This document shows, piece after piece, positions 16,043-24,528 of a stretch of 64,000 bases of DNA. The notes beneath the pieces were generated by a model. The model was not told the origin of the DNA. It was given only the letters and a program-made list of their open reading frames with translations, and ran no database searches. Positions within the stretch are counted from its first letter, which is position 1, and each line of letters starts with the position of its first letter. Source of the DNA: Streptacidiphilus sp041262525 (GTDB lineage: Bacteria; Actinomycetota; Actinomycetes; Streptomycetales; Streptomycetaceae); contig NZ_JBGCCK010000004.1 of NCBI RefSeq assembly GCF_041262525.1, forward strand, positions 304,296-368,295, read 5' to 3'. Position numbers and translations under genes: made by a program.

Positions 16043-17318
16043 CGGTGAGGACCGACTCCACCGCCGCCCTCGTTGTGTCCTCGTCGTTCGGCCAGAGGTG
16101 CGTATAGATGTCGAGGGTGATCGACGGCTTGGAGTGACCGAGCCGCACCTGCACGGTCTTCACGCTCTCGCGGTGCTTGATCAGCACCGAGGCGTAGAAG
16201 TGGCGAAGGTCGTGCATCCCGGACCCGGCCGGCACCTGCTCCAAGACCGGCTCGCTGCCCTCCGGCCGACCACGCCGCTCCCACCTCTTGACCGCACCTT
16301 CGTATGCCTCGCGAAGCGCCTTGTCAGCGACCTTCTCGACGTTGGCCCACACGGATGCCCAGGACGCTCGTCGTATGGCCTCGCTGCGCTCGTTGGTGAA
16401 GACGAGTAGCGCCTTGCGGCGCTTCGGCTTCCGGGGGTTCGTGCGGTCCTCGACGTCGACCCGCCGGGCCGGGTGCTGCTTCAGGTGGGCCGCCAACGCG
16501 TCCATGGCAGTCTTGGCCACTGGGACCGTCCGGTAGCTCTCGTGCGTCTTCGGCTCCGCCAGGTACGGCTCGCCGACATCCGGGCTGATGAGCTGCTGAC
16601 GCACCCGCACAGTCCCTGCCCTGAAGTCGAGGTCGCCCACCTCCATGCCGAAGAGCTCGCCCTGCCGCAGACCTGAGGCCGCGGCGAGAAGCAGCATGGC
16701 CCGGTACCAGCCAGGCGGCGCGTTCACTATTGCCGCCACCACGTTGACGGTGAGAGGCACGATCTCCCTCCGTCGAACGGCCGGGAGCTTTACTCCACGG
16801 CAGGGATTGAATCCGACCTGACGGTCCAGCTCGGCGAGCCGGAATGTGGCGGTGATGTAGCTCCAGGTCACTTTCAGGGTCGACGGCGCCAGATGACCAG
16901 CGCGGTCCTTCACCCACGCCTGGAGGTCCGACGTCCGGATGGACGCGATCGGGTAGTCCCCGAGTATCGGCAGGATGTGGAGGCGGAGGGCCCGCTCGAC
17001 GCGCTCAACCGTCGAGGCGTCGTGGACGGCCACCTCACGCCAGCGCTCGGCAACCTCCCGGAACGTCTCCTTGCCGACCGCCGGGTCAACGAACTTGCCC
17101 GTCGTGATGTGGTGCGACAGCTCGGCCGCACGGCGGTCGGCATCGACCTTCCGCCCGAAGGGCTCCTTCCTCGGCGTGCCGACGGGGTCGCGGTAGCGCA
17201 CCTGCCACCGCATACCGATGCCGTGCTCGGCAGACGCAACCTTGCCCTTGTGCTCGGGACACTCCGCCTCGCCCTTCTTAGGGCGGGACTTGTGCCATCG
17301 GTCGTAAACGCTGGCCAA
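16011..17318 (-). CDS. int: Tyrosine recombinase/site-specific integrase
   Basis: The 435-residue integrase has an N-terminal arm-binding part, a core-binding SAM-like domain at about 83-170 and a C-terminal catalytic domain. Catalytic residues are R218 (ASGLRQGEL), H369 and R372 (HDLRH), H395 (RLGHS) and Y405 (DIYTHLW). It inserts and, with Xis, excises the element at the yajQ 3-prime end. It lies at the element edge and reads out toward yajQ, with its stop 32 bases from the att repeat. Confidence 0.95.
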   Translation of the reverse strand: MASVYDRWHKSRPKKGEAECPEHKGKVASAEHGIGMRWQVRYRDPVGTPRKEPFGRKVDADRRAAELSHHITTGKFVDPAVGKETFREVAERWREVAVHDASTVERVERALRLHILPILGDYPIASIRTSDLQAWVKDRAGHLAPSTLKVTWSYITATFRLAELDRQVGFNPCRGVKLPAVRRREIVPLTVNVVAAIVNAPPGWYRAMLLLAAASGLRQGELFGMEVGDLDFRAGTVRVRQQLISPDVGEPYLAEPKTHESYRTVPVAKTAMDALAAHLKQHPARRVDVEDRTNPRKPKRRKALLVFTNERSEAIRRASWASVWANVEKVADKALREAYEGAVKRWERRGRPEGSEPVLEQVPAGSGMHDLRHFYASVLIKHRESVKTVQVRLGHSKPSITLDIYTHLWPNDEDTTRAAVESVLTGVPSLCPVAA

Positions 17319-17721
17319 GGGGTCTCTCCTTCGATTGCTGGATGAGGCAGTTGGGCTCTCGGCTGCCGTGTAGAGGGTGGCCTACGTGCTGTTGATCTAA
17401 GTCGAGACGCAGCGGCGCGTCAATCAGTTCTCCTACAAATGGTGAAGACTTTTAAGCACCACCAGGATTGCCGTGTCGGATTGAGTCGGGGAATGCCGTG
17501 TGGTGTCGCACAATACGTGCGCCTGCGCGCATTACGTGCTGCCTGACCTGTGGTGATGACCGCACATGATGCGCGCGATAGGGCGATGTGGCAAACAAAT
17601 CTCAGCAACCCGGAAATTCTTGCCTTTTCGCCAGTGTGCTGCTTAGGGTCTTCGCCAGGTGGTCGCCGGCATGGTTTATCGGCGGCGCCTGCTGTTGTCC
17701 CATGCGTCGTTTGGAGAGTTC
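17319..17721. other. Intergenic control region between int and the first excisionase gene
   Basis: About 400 bases without a convincing gene and lower in G+C than the flanks. TGCCGTGT occurs twice (near 17470 and 17492), and TACGTGC occurs three times (near 17382, 17513 and 17533). These repeats between divergent int and xis genes may be regulator or excisionase sites. Confidence 0.4.
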
Positions 17722-17955
17722 GTGGTTCGTCCTGCCCCCCATTCCCGCGGAGGTTTGCGTGGGGAGTCCGACCGGCGTCCGCTGTTGAGCGCGGAGGAGC
17801 TGGCGGAGTTCCTGCAGGTGCCGATCAGTACGGTCTACGTGTGGAACCACCGCCGTCAGGGGCCGCGCGCGCACAAGGTCGGCCGTCACCTGCGCTACCG
17901 CTGGGCGGAGGTGGAGGCATGGCTGGAAGACCAGGCCGTAGTCAGGGCCGCGTGA
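17722..17955 (+). CDS. Excisionase-like helix-turn-helix protein, copy 1
   Basis: A 77-residue MerR/HTH_17-type DNA-binding protein: LSAEELAEFLQVPISTVYVW is the helix-turn-helix and HKVGRHLRYRWAEVEAWLED the wing. Such proteins next to actinobacterial integrases are usually Xis, which directs excision. I chose the GTG at 17722, four bases after TTGGAGAG. The last 186 bases are almost identical to those of a second gene 647 bases downstream. Confidence 0.8.
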   Translation: MVRPAPHSRGGLRGESDRRPLLSAEELAEFLQVPISTVYVWNHRRQGPRAHKVGRHLRYRWAEVEAWLEDQAVVRAA

Positions 17956-18374
17956 TCGTGGCGGTCGTGGGGTTCAGGGTGGGCCGGGCGCTACCAACGG
18001 CGGCCTGAGATCCCGTCGGTAGGGGGTGGGCTGGCCGGCCCTGCCCCCGCCGAGGCGGGCACATCGCACCCTACGACCGCTCCCCGGCCGTGCCAAATCA
18101 GCAGCGATGCAAGGCCCGTGGGACACACCGAAAGGTAACGATTCGGCGCGTGTCAGATCGTCCCAGTCAAGGCGATCAGTGCTCACTAGTGTCGGATTTT
18201 CCCACGCTTACTTCCGATCAACTCGGGCATCCGGGATCTTCGGGACTCTGGTCAGCGGTTTTCGCTGTTTGGCGCGGCCGGGATCTTCGGGCATCGTGTG
18301 CGTCCCACCGGTGATCACCGCCAAGCGGCGGTCGCCGGATTGGGCTCTGCTGTCGATCCATGAAGGGGGAACCG
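17956..18374 (+). other. Non-coding spacer between the two excisionase copies
   Basis: About 420 bases with no supported gene. It holds a first GCGCTACCAACG motif (17988-17999), a CTGGCCGGCC-centred repeat near 18030 that recurs near 18705, and a 14-base direct repeat CCGGGATCTTCGGG at 18231-18244 and 18278-18291. The spacer is probably regulatory. Confidence 0.4.
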
Positions 18375-18602
18375 ATGCGCCGAACCACCGGCCGCACCAA
18401 CCGAGATACCGCCGCTGACCGGCGTCCGCTGTTGAGCGCGGAGGAGCTGGCGGAGTTCCTGCAGGTGCCGATCAGCACGGTCTACGTGTGGAACCACCGC
18501 CGTCAGGGGCCGCCCGCGCACAAGGTCGGGCGTCACCTGCGCTACCGCTGGGCGGAGGTGGAGGCATGGCTGGAAGACCAGGCAGTCGACCGCGCGGCCT
18601 GA
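18375..18602 (+). CDS. Excisionase-like helix-turn-helix protein, copy 2
   Basis: A 75-residue paralogue of the preceding gene, differing only at the N-terminus (MRRTTGRTNRDTAADRRPLL) and in a few residues (QGPPAHK for QGPRAHK, VDRAA for VVRAA). The ATG at 18375 follows AAGGGGGAACC; an ATG five codons upstream is possible. The distinct upstream sequences could give each copy its own expression. Confidence 0.78.
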   Translation: MRRTTGRTNRDTAADRRPLLSAEELAEFLQVPISTVYVWNHRRQGPPAHKVGRHLRYRWAEVEAWLEDQAVDRAA

Positions 18603-18633
18603 CCGCGACACCGGACATGGAGAAGGCCATCGG

Positions 18634-18685
18634 TGCTACCAACACCGACGGCCCGAGAACTCTCCAGCAAGCGACAACTCACTGA
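18634..18685 (+). repeat. Bipartite leader repeat, copy A
   Basis: GTGCTACCAACACCG and GCAAGCGACAACTCACTG lie 34 bases apart, 57 bases before the DnaB-N-like gene. The same pair with small changes lies at 19368-19422 before the DUF3631 gene. This suggests a shared operator or leader structure. Confidence 0.5.
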
Positions 18686-18741
18686 TCACCCAGGCGGGAT
18701 GGCTGGCCGGCCATGCCCCGCTCGGTAGAGATGAGGTTCAC

Positions 18742-19308
18742 GTGCACCCTACGGCCCCACCGCTCGAACGCCAAGCCCATGCCGGGACGTGGTCGTGGTC
18801 GCGGCCTCCACAGGCTGTGGATGCCGAACGCGCCGTGCTCGCCGCGTGCCTGCACAGCACCGAGGCCCTCGACACCACCAGCGGGCTACTCGGGGAGGAG
18901 GACTTCGCTACACCGGCTCACGGGCTGGTGTGGACCGCGATGTGCGCACTCCACCAGGCCGGTGAGCCGGTCGACCCGGTAACGGTGACCCACCGGCTGC
19001 GCCGGGACCGGGTGCTGCACCAGGCGGGCGGTCCGGGATACGTGTCCGGACTGGCAAGCGCGGTCCACTCGGTCGCGGCGGTGGACCACTACGCGGTGAT
19101 CGTGGCCGAGCAGGCGTGGTCCGCGCGCCTGCACACGCTCGGCAAGTGGCTGATCCAGGCCACCGTCCACGGCCACGACCCTGCCCAGGTCCACGCCCAG
19201 GCCCTCAACCGGCTCGGCGCCCTGGCCACCGGAAGGACGTTGTCCGGGGAATGTCCCCGCGCCCAGGTCGCGGCGGTCCGTCCGCTGCACCGCCGACCGG
19301 CCTCCTGA
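18742..19308 (+). CDS. DnaB N-terminal-domain-like protein
   Basis: The 188-residue protein matches the N-terminal domain of replicative helicase DnaB: PQAVDAERAVLAACLHSTEA at about 27-46, FATPAHGLVWTAMCALHQAG and VTHRLRRDRVLHQAGGPGYV further on. It has no RecA-type helicase motor. The N-domain normally binds primase or loader, so it may recruit or block host DnaB or serve element replication. The start is a GTG after GAGG. It is followed by the DUF3631 gene in the same direction. Confidence 0.75.
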   Translation: MHPTAPPLERQAHAGTWSWSRPPQAVDAERAVLAACLHSTEALDTTSGLLGEEDFATPAHGLVWTAMCALHQAGEPVDPVTVTHRLRRDRVLHQAGGPGYVSGLASAVHSVAAVDHYAVIVAEQAWSARLHTLGKWLIQATVHGHDPAQVHAQALNRLGALATGRTLSGECPRAQVAAVRPLHRRPAS

Positions 19309-19367
19309 CCACCGGGGCTCCCTGCGGTCCATTTCTCCACCTGGCGGTCCGTCCTGCCCTGAACCCG

Positions 19368-19422
19368 GCGCTACCAACGCCGTAGGGCGGACCGCCCCTC
19401 TCTCGCAAGCGACATCTCACTG
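19368..19422 (+). repeat. Bipartite leader repeat, copy B
   Basis: GCGCTACCAACGCCG (19368-19382) and GCAAGCGACATCTCACTG (19405-19422) are the second copy of the pair seen before the DnaB-N-like gene. The copy ends 55 bases before the DUF3631 start. Confidence 0.5.
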
Positions 19423-19477
19423 GTGTGCGCGGTGGCCGCCGCAGCACGCCCTGATCACCGGAAGGCGGTTCTCCGTC

Positions 19478-21013
19478 TTGAACCCTGACGACCTGTTGAA
19501 GCAGGCCGACCAGCCCCGTCCCGTCGTCGACGGGCAGCTCGACCTCATTCCCGCCGGGACCTCCGGCCCCTCGGCCGAATCCCCGGACGCGGTTCCGGCG
19601 GCCCCGACTGCCGGTCCGGATCCGGTTCCGGACGGGGCCGTGCTGCTGGACGAGCTACGGGTGGTGCTGGCCCGGTATGTGGTGCTGCCCGACGAGCACG
19701 CCCTGAACGCGGTCACGCTGTGGATCGCGGCCTCGCACCTGCAGCAGTCCTTCCAGCACGCCCCGCGCCTGGCGATCACCGGGCCGCAAAAGCGGTGCGG
19801 CAAGTCGCGGCTGCTGGACGTGGTCGAGGCGACCTGCCACCGCCCGATCATGACCGTTAACGCCTCGGTGGCGGCAATCTACCGCTCCATCGGCGACAAC
19901 CCGCCCACCCTGCTGGTCGACGAGGCTGACACCATCTTCGGCCCCAAGGCCGCGGGTGACGCCGAGGCGCTACGCGGCATCCTCAATGGCGGCCACCAGC
20001 GCAAGCGCGACACCTTGCGGATCAACGGCAAGAGCATGGAGCTGGAGACCCACAAGACGTTCTCCATGGCCGCCCTCGCCGGGATCGGGGACCTGCCCGA
20101 CACCGTGATGGACCGCTCGGTCGTGGTCCGCATGCGCCGCCGCTCCGCCGCCGAGTCGGTCGAGTCGTTCCGGACCCGCGACTCCGACGCCCTCCAGCCG
20201 CTGCGCGAACGCCTCGCCGCCTGGGCGCAGTCGATCGCCGACCGGGCGGGCGACATGGATCCGGCGATGCCGGTGGAGGACCGTGCGGCCGACACCTGGG
20301 AGCCGCTGGTCATCGTCGCCGACCTCGCCGACGGCACTTGGCCCGACCTGGCCCGTCAGGCGTGCCGGGTCATCACCGCCCGCGAGTCGGACCGGCCGGG
20401 GCTGGAGGACTACCCGATGCAGCTCCTGATCGACGTCCACGGCGCGTTCGCGAGCGTGGGCCACCCGGAGCTGATGCCGACCAAGCAGCTGATCGTGCTG
20501 CTGTGCTCGGACGAGGAGAGCCCGTGGCCCACTTATGGGCCCCGCAGCGGCGGGCTGACGCCGCGCTACCTGCAGATGCTGCTGCGGGACTTCGACATCA
20601 GCTCGAAGAACTACCGCTTCGAGGGCCGGGGGCAGGCCAAGGGCTTCGCCCGCACCCAGTTCCTCGACGCCTGGGCCCGCTACTGCCCCAGCGTCCTCAA
20701 GGGTGCCGAAAGCGCCACGGCACGCTCAGCTTCTGAACAGCCGCTGGCGCTGGCCGAGCCCGACAGGGCGGGGCACGAGCCGCGCACCGGCCCGGAGGCG
20801 GCCGATAGGCCGCTGCCCGAACCGGCCCCGCAGGCTTCCGCGGTGAGCGGGGAGCGGGAGGTGTCGGCTGAGATGGCCGCCACCCGGGACCGCCTGGCCG
20901 CCGCAACCCATCGCAGCCAGGCGATCGGCACCATCGGCCGCACGCCGGGCGCGAGTCCTGCGCCCACGTACCGGCCGCCGACCACGGACGGCGGACCGCG
21001 ACGAGGCCGGTAA
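19478..21013 (+). CDS. DUF3631-domain ATPase, probable element replication protein
   Basis: A 511-residue protein. After a disordered N-terminus, residues about 57-235 form a P-loop region with a Walker A-like segment RLAITGPQKRCGKSRLLDV and a Walker B-like PTLLVDEADTIFG. DUF3631 follows at about 240-410, with LEDYPMQLLIDVHGAFASVG and PWPTYGPRSGGLTPRYLQML. In actinobacterial plasmids and integrative elements DUF3631 is often joined to primase-polymerase modules, so a replication helicase role is likely. The start is TTG with GGAAGG 12 bases upstream. The last 100 residues are Pro/Ala-rich. Confidence 0.78.
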   Translation: MNPDDLLKQADQPRPVVDGQLDLIPAGTSGPSAESPDAVPAAPTAGPDPVPDGAVLLDELRVVLARYVVLPDEHALNAVTLWIAASHLQQSFQHAPRLAITGPQKRCGKSRLLDVVEATCHRPIMTVNASVAAIYRSIGDNPPTLLVDEADTIFGPKAAGDAEALRGILNGGHQRKRDTLRINGKSMELETHKTFSMAALAGIGDLPDTVMDRSVVVRMRRRSAAESVESFRTRDSDALQPLRERLAAWAQSIADRAGDMDPAMPVEDRAADTWEPLVIVADLADGTWPDLARQACRVITARESDRPGLEDYPMQLLIDVHGAFASVGHPELMPTKQLIVLLCSDEESPWPTYGPRSGGLTPRYLQMLLRDFDISSKNYRFEGRGQAKGFARTQFLDAWARYCPSVLKGAESATARSASEQPLALAEPDRAGHEPRTGPEAADRPLPEPAPQASAVSGEREVSAEMAATRDRLAAATHRSQAIGTIGRTPGASPAPTYRPPTTDGGPRRGR

Positions 21014-21039
21014 CCCCGCCCACCCCTCCTTGCGCGTGT

Positions 21040-21240
21040 ACTCGTCGCACTCGTCGCACCGCAGGTCAGGGGCGTTACGAGAGCGGTTACCGGGACGAGT
21101 GCAGTCGTCCCGGCAACAGGCCGATTGTCGCCTGCCGTGCGCTCTCCCGATGGCCGTCGGGCGGATCTGGGACGGCTGCACTCGTCCCAGATGCGGCACT
21201 CGTAACCCGTCTGACCTGCGGTGCGACGAGTGCAACGAGT
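21040..21240. repeat. Large imperfect inverted repeat upstream of mobC, candidate oriT
   Basis: The arms 21040-21111 and 21169-21240 are reverse complements over 72 bases at more than 80% identity, with 57 bases between. Each arm contains CACTCGT or ACGAGTG several times and a GGGACGAGTGCAGTCGTCCC-like palindrome. The position just before mobC and the relaxase gene is typical for oriT. A replication origin or operator is also possible. A related 102-bp copy lies at 33780-33881. Confidence 0.55.
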
Positions 21241-21291
21241 GTTGCCGCCCCCACCCCGAGACCCCCTCCATCCAACGTCTGGAGCACATCC

Positions 21292-21963
21292 ATGGCCACC
21301 AGCCAGCAGCCCGACCGCACTCCCCTGACCGCTACCGGTGACCGCGCCAACCAGGCTGACCGGGGTGACCAGGCCACGGACCTCGGTGACCGGGGCGCTG
21401 ACCTCGGTGACGGGGCGGTGACCGGCGCCGGTCACGGTGACGGTTGGACGGATGACCGGGAGACCCCGAACGGGGGAGCAAGTAGCGGGGTAAGGAGTCC
21501 TTACCCCGGCGCCGCCCCGGTCGGGGCTGCGGGCTCGGCCGGGGTGGCCGAGCAAGTGACCGGCCCGGGGGTGCCGTTCCTGGAGCGCGCGCGCCGCCGC
21601 AAGCGCGAGAAGCAGCAGCGCGAGAACCGTACGCATCCGCGGTTCAGCGACGCCGAATGGGCCGCAGTCACCGCCGCCGCCAAGGCGAACGACTGCAAGG
21701 CGGGCACGTTCACCGCGCTCGCCACCCTGCTCGCGGCCAGCCACGACGACCCCCGCGCCGCCGTCGCCGACTTCCGCGCCGGCATCCAGCGCCTGGACGA
21801 GGCCACGACCGCGCTGGACCAGGTCGGCAGCCTCCTCAACCAGTGGACGCGCTACCTCCACCAGGGCGGCACGTTCACCGACGCGCACGCGCGGCTGCTG
21901 GAGCGGATCGACAAGGCCGTCGACCGCGTCGAGACCACCGCCGTCCGCCTCGTCCGGGACTAA
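21292..21963 (+). CDS. MobC-like mobilisation accessory protein
   Basis: A 223-residue protein. The first 95 residues are low-complexity, with repeated Gly-Asp-Arg/Thr-rich segments. The C-terminal part (RENRTHPRFSDAEWAAVTAA, CKAGTFTALATLLAA, DEATTALDQVGSLLNQWTRY) matches the MobC fold, a ribbon-helix-helix-type relaxosome protein that opens oriT for the relaxase. It ends 14 bases before the relaxase start. The preceding inverted repeat is its likely binding region. Confidence 0.8.
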   Translation: MATSQQPDRTPLTATGDRANQADRGDQATDLGDRGADLGDGAVTGAGHGDGWTDDRETPNGGASSGVRSPYPGAAPVGAAGSAGVAEQVTGPGVPFLERARRRKREKQQRENRTHPRFSDAEWAAVTAAAKANDCKAGTFTALATLLAASHDDPRAAVADFRAGIQRLDEATTALDQVGSLLNQWTRYLHQGGTFTDAHARLLERIDKAVDRVETTAVRLVRD

Positions 21964-21977
21964 AGGAGCCAGCGCGC

Positions 21978-23651
21978 GTGATCGTCAAACCCATCCGCAC
22001 CCGCAGCTACGCCTACAAGGCGGTGGCCTACCTGTTCGGGCCCGGCCGCACCAACGAGCACACCGACCCGCACCTGGTCGCCGCCTGGATCGACCGAGCC
22101 CCCGACCCCGGCCGCCACCCCGACCGGGACACGATCGGCAAGCTCGCCGCCCGCCTCGACATCCCCATCAAGGCCCTGCGCCCCGACCAGCGACCGGAGG
22201 TGAAGTACCTGCACATCCCCATCCGCACCGCACCCGGCGACCGGCACCTCGCCGACGCCGAATGGGCCACCGTCGCCCGCCGCGTCCTCACCGCCGGCGG
22301 CCTCCTCATCGACGGCGACACCCAAGGCCCCCGCTGGATCGCGGTCCGGCACGCCGACGACCACATTCACCTCCTCGTCGGCCTGGTCCGCCAGGACGGC
22401 CGCGCACCCGAGCAGCCGAAGTACTGGATCAACAAGATGCGCCGCGAGGTCGACCGCATCGAGGAAGACCTCCACCTCAACCTGGTCCGGCGCGGCGACG
22501 GCACCGCAGCCAAGCGCCCCGGACACAAGGAGCACTTCAAAGCCACTCGCACCAACCAGGCCCCAGAGAGCGTCCGGCTGCGCAGCGCAGTCCGCGAAGC
22601 CCTCGCAGCCTCCGCCTCGGTGGACGAGCTGGTCACCCACCTCGCCGGACACGGCGTGTTCGCCAACGTGGCCCGCAAGCCCTCCGGCGACATCCGCGGC
22701 ATCACCTTCGCCCACCAACCCGATAACGGCGGCGAGCCGGTGTGGTTCTCCGGCAGCCGCCTCGCCCCCGATCTCTCCCTCCCGAAGATCCTCACCCGCC
22801 TCGCCGCAGCCGAGCACTTCACCACCGGCTACCAGCCTGCCGACCCGTGGCGACACGCCGCCCGCCACCTCGACCGCTACCCGCGCGCCCTCAACCACGG
22901 CACCGACCAGGAGGCCGCCGACCACATCCACGCCCTGGGCGCCCTCCTCGACGCCACCACCCAGACCGCACCCGAGCCCGCCCGTGCCGAACTGCGAGCC
23001 GCAGCCAGCACGTTCGAACGCGCCACCCGATCCCGGAAGGAGGCCGACTACCAGGCCGGGCGCGCCCTGCGCGAGCTCGCCTACCAGATCACCCACACCC
23101 ACGGCACCGGCGACGCGGTCACCTGGCTGCTCTGCGTCATGATCGATGCAGTCATCGTCACCGCCCGCTGGCACCAGGCCCACCGCAACCAGCAGCAGGA
23201 ATCCGCCGCCCGCCAAGCCCTCACCCACCTCCGTGCCGCCTACCAGCGGACCGCTGCCCAGCCGCTCGCTCGCCTGACCCACCAGGCCCCCGACCGGCGC
23301 ATCACCACCCGCTGGGAGACCTGGATCCACGCCCAGGCACCCGATCTGGCCGAGCGGATCACCACCGACCCCCACTGGCCCGCCCTGCTCGTGACCCTGG
23401 GCCGAGCCGACGCCAGCGGCAGCGGCCCGGTCGCCCTGAGCGACGACGACAGGAAGGACCTGAGCCAGACCGACAACCCCGCCGCCCTGCTCCTGTGGCG
23501 GCTCCAGGACCAGCAGGCCGACCGCATCACCACCCGGACCCGAAGCGCGCTCGCTCGCAGCACCCAGGCGACCGCTCGACCCGCCACCGCATCCGCAGCG
23601 GTCGCACCGACGACGCCGGGCGCGTCGCCGGACCGCGCCCGCCGCCGCTGA
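21978..23651 (+). CDS. Relaxase/mobilisation nuclease
   Basis: The 557-residue protein opens VIVKPIRTRSYAYKAVAYLF and carries the relaxase metal triad H125, H129 and H131 in AVRHADDHIHLLVGL. A conserved N-terminal tyrosine (Y11 or Y13, possibly Y18) is the candidate nicking residue. The C-terminal 300 residues are helical and Ala/Arg-rich without a helicase. It should nick oriT and pilot the strand during conjugative transfer. The GTG at 21978 follows AAAGGAG. It is probably co-transcribed with mobC. Confidence 0.88.
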   Translation: MIVKPIRTRSYAYKAVAYLFGPGRTNEHTDPHLVAAWIDRAPDPGRHPDRDTIGKLAARLDIPIKALRPDQRPEVKYLHIPIRTAPGDRHLADAEWATVARRVLTAGGLLIDGDTQGPRWIAVRHADDHIHLLVGLVRQDGRAPEQPKYWINKMRREVDRIEEDLHLNLVRRGDGTAAKRPGHKEHFKATRTNQAPESVRLRSAVREALAASASVDELVTHLAGHGVFANVARKPSGDIRGITFAHQPDNGGEPVWFSGSRLAPDLSLPKILTRLAAAEHFTTGYQPADPWRHAARHLDRYPRALNHGTDQEAADHIHALGALLDATTQTAPEPARAELRAAASTFERATRSRKEADYQAGRALRELAYQITHTHGTGDAVTWLLCVMIDAVIVTARWHQAHRNQQQESAARQALTHLRAAYQRTAAQPLARLTHQAPDRRITTRWETWIHAQAPDLAERITTDPHWPALLVTLGRADASGSGPVALSDDDRKDLSQTDNPAALLLWRLQDQQADRITTRTRSALARSTQATARPATASAAVAPTTPGASPDRARRR

Positions 23652-23742
23652 ACCACCCCGGCAGCACCGCCCCCGGCCCGCCACCTGGGCGAGCCCATCC
23701 CGATTGCACGAGCTACCTCAGCCCAACGTTCAGGAGGCCCTC

Positions 23743-24363
23743 ATGTCCAAGCCCGAGCTGCGCGGCGACGTCATCGACCTGCTCCTCGACTGCGACTTCA
23801 ACCTCTGGCCTGACACCGACACCTATGCCCACCTCAGCGACGGGCGGCCCTTCACCCGCACCGAGATGGGCAAGGTGCTCACCGCCGAAGCCGCGGAGCA
23901 CGACGCCGCCCGCCACAGCGCCGAGCTCATGCGGGAATACGAGGTCGAACGCTCCGTGAAGGGCGAGCCCGGCGCGAAGAACGGGCGGGCCAAGGCCATG
24001 CGGCGTCTCGACGCCCTCGCCGACCGCTACATCGACGACCTCCCCGGGGACCTCATCCACGAGGACGACCTCCTGGCCGCCATGACCAAGAAGAACCGCG
24101 CCAAGTATAAGCGGCTCGCCCTAGTCGCACTCACCCACCCTGGCGCGCAGGCATACCGGGCCAAGCAGGCCGCCGCAGCCGCCGAGGTCATCAAGCTCTC
24201 CACCGGGCTGCTCGGCCGCTACGTCACGAAGGTCGAGTGGTACAGCGGCACCATCCCGGACACCGACACCCTCGAAGCCCGCCTCAGCGACGAGGACCGC
24301 ACCCACTACGACCGGCTCCGAAAGCTCTACCAGCACTACTACTTCGGCGAGCAGGATGAGTAG
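23743..24363 (+). CDS. Hypothetical protein of the mobilisation region
   Basis: A 206-residue acidic, helical protein of no family I recognise. It starts MSKPELRGDVIDLLLDCDFN after a CAGGAGG site and ends YQHYYFGEQDE. It contains a charged middle (AMTKKNRAKYKRLALVALTH) and no membrane segment. It follows the relaxase by about 90 bases in the same direction, so a role in transfer or maintenance is possible but unsupported. Confidence 0.7.
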   Translation: MSKPELRGDVIDLLLDCDFNLWPDTDTYAHLSDGRPFTRTEMGKVLTAEAAEHDAARHSAELMREYEVERSVKGEPGAKNGRAKAMRRLDALADRYIDDLPGDLIHEDDLLAAMTKKNRAKYKRLALVALTHPGAQAYRAKQAAAAAEVIKLSTGLLGRYVTKVEWYSGTIPDTDTLEARLSDEDRTHYDRLRKLYQHYYFGEQDE

Positions 24364-24473
24364 CACGGCCACTTACCAGCGCCAACAGCCGGGTCCCGGC
24401 AAGAGGTGGGTTTCTTCCCAATGGCGTTGACGTAAAGGCGGCTTGGGTCACCGGAGGCGTTTATGAGCGGCGA

Positions 24474-24499
24474 TCCCATGGTCCAGCGGACCATCGGGA
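24474..24499. terminator. Hairpin between convergent genes
   Basis: TCCCATGGTCC and GGACCATCGGGA pair with a small internal mismatch around a three-base loop, 30 bases from the convergent stop at 24529. It is a likely bidirectional terminator. Confidence 0.45.
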
Positions 24500-24528
24500 C
24501 CCGTCGGCTGAGGTTCAGGTCAGGCCGT

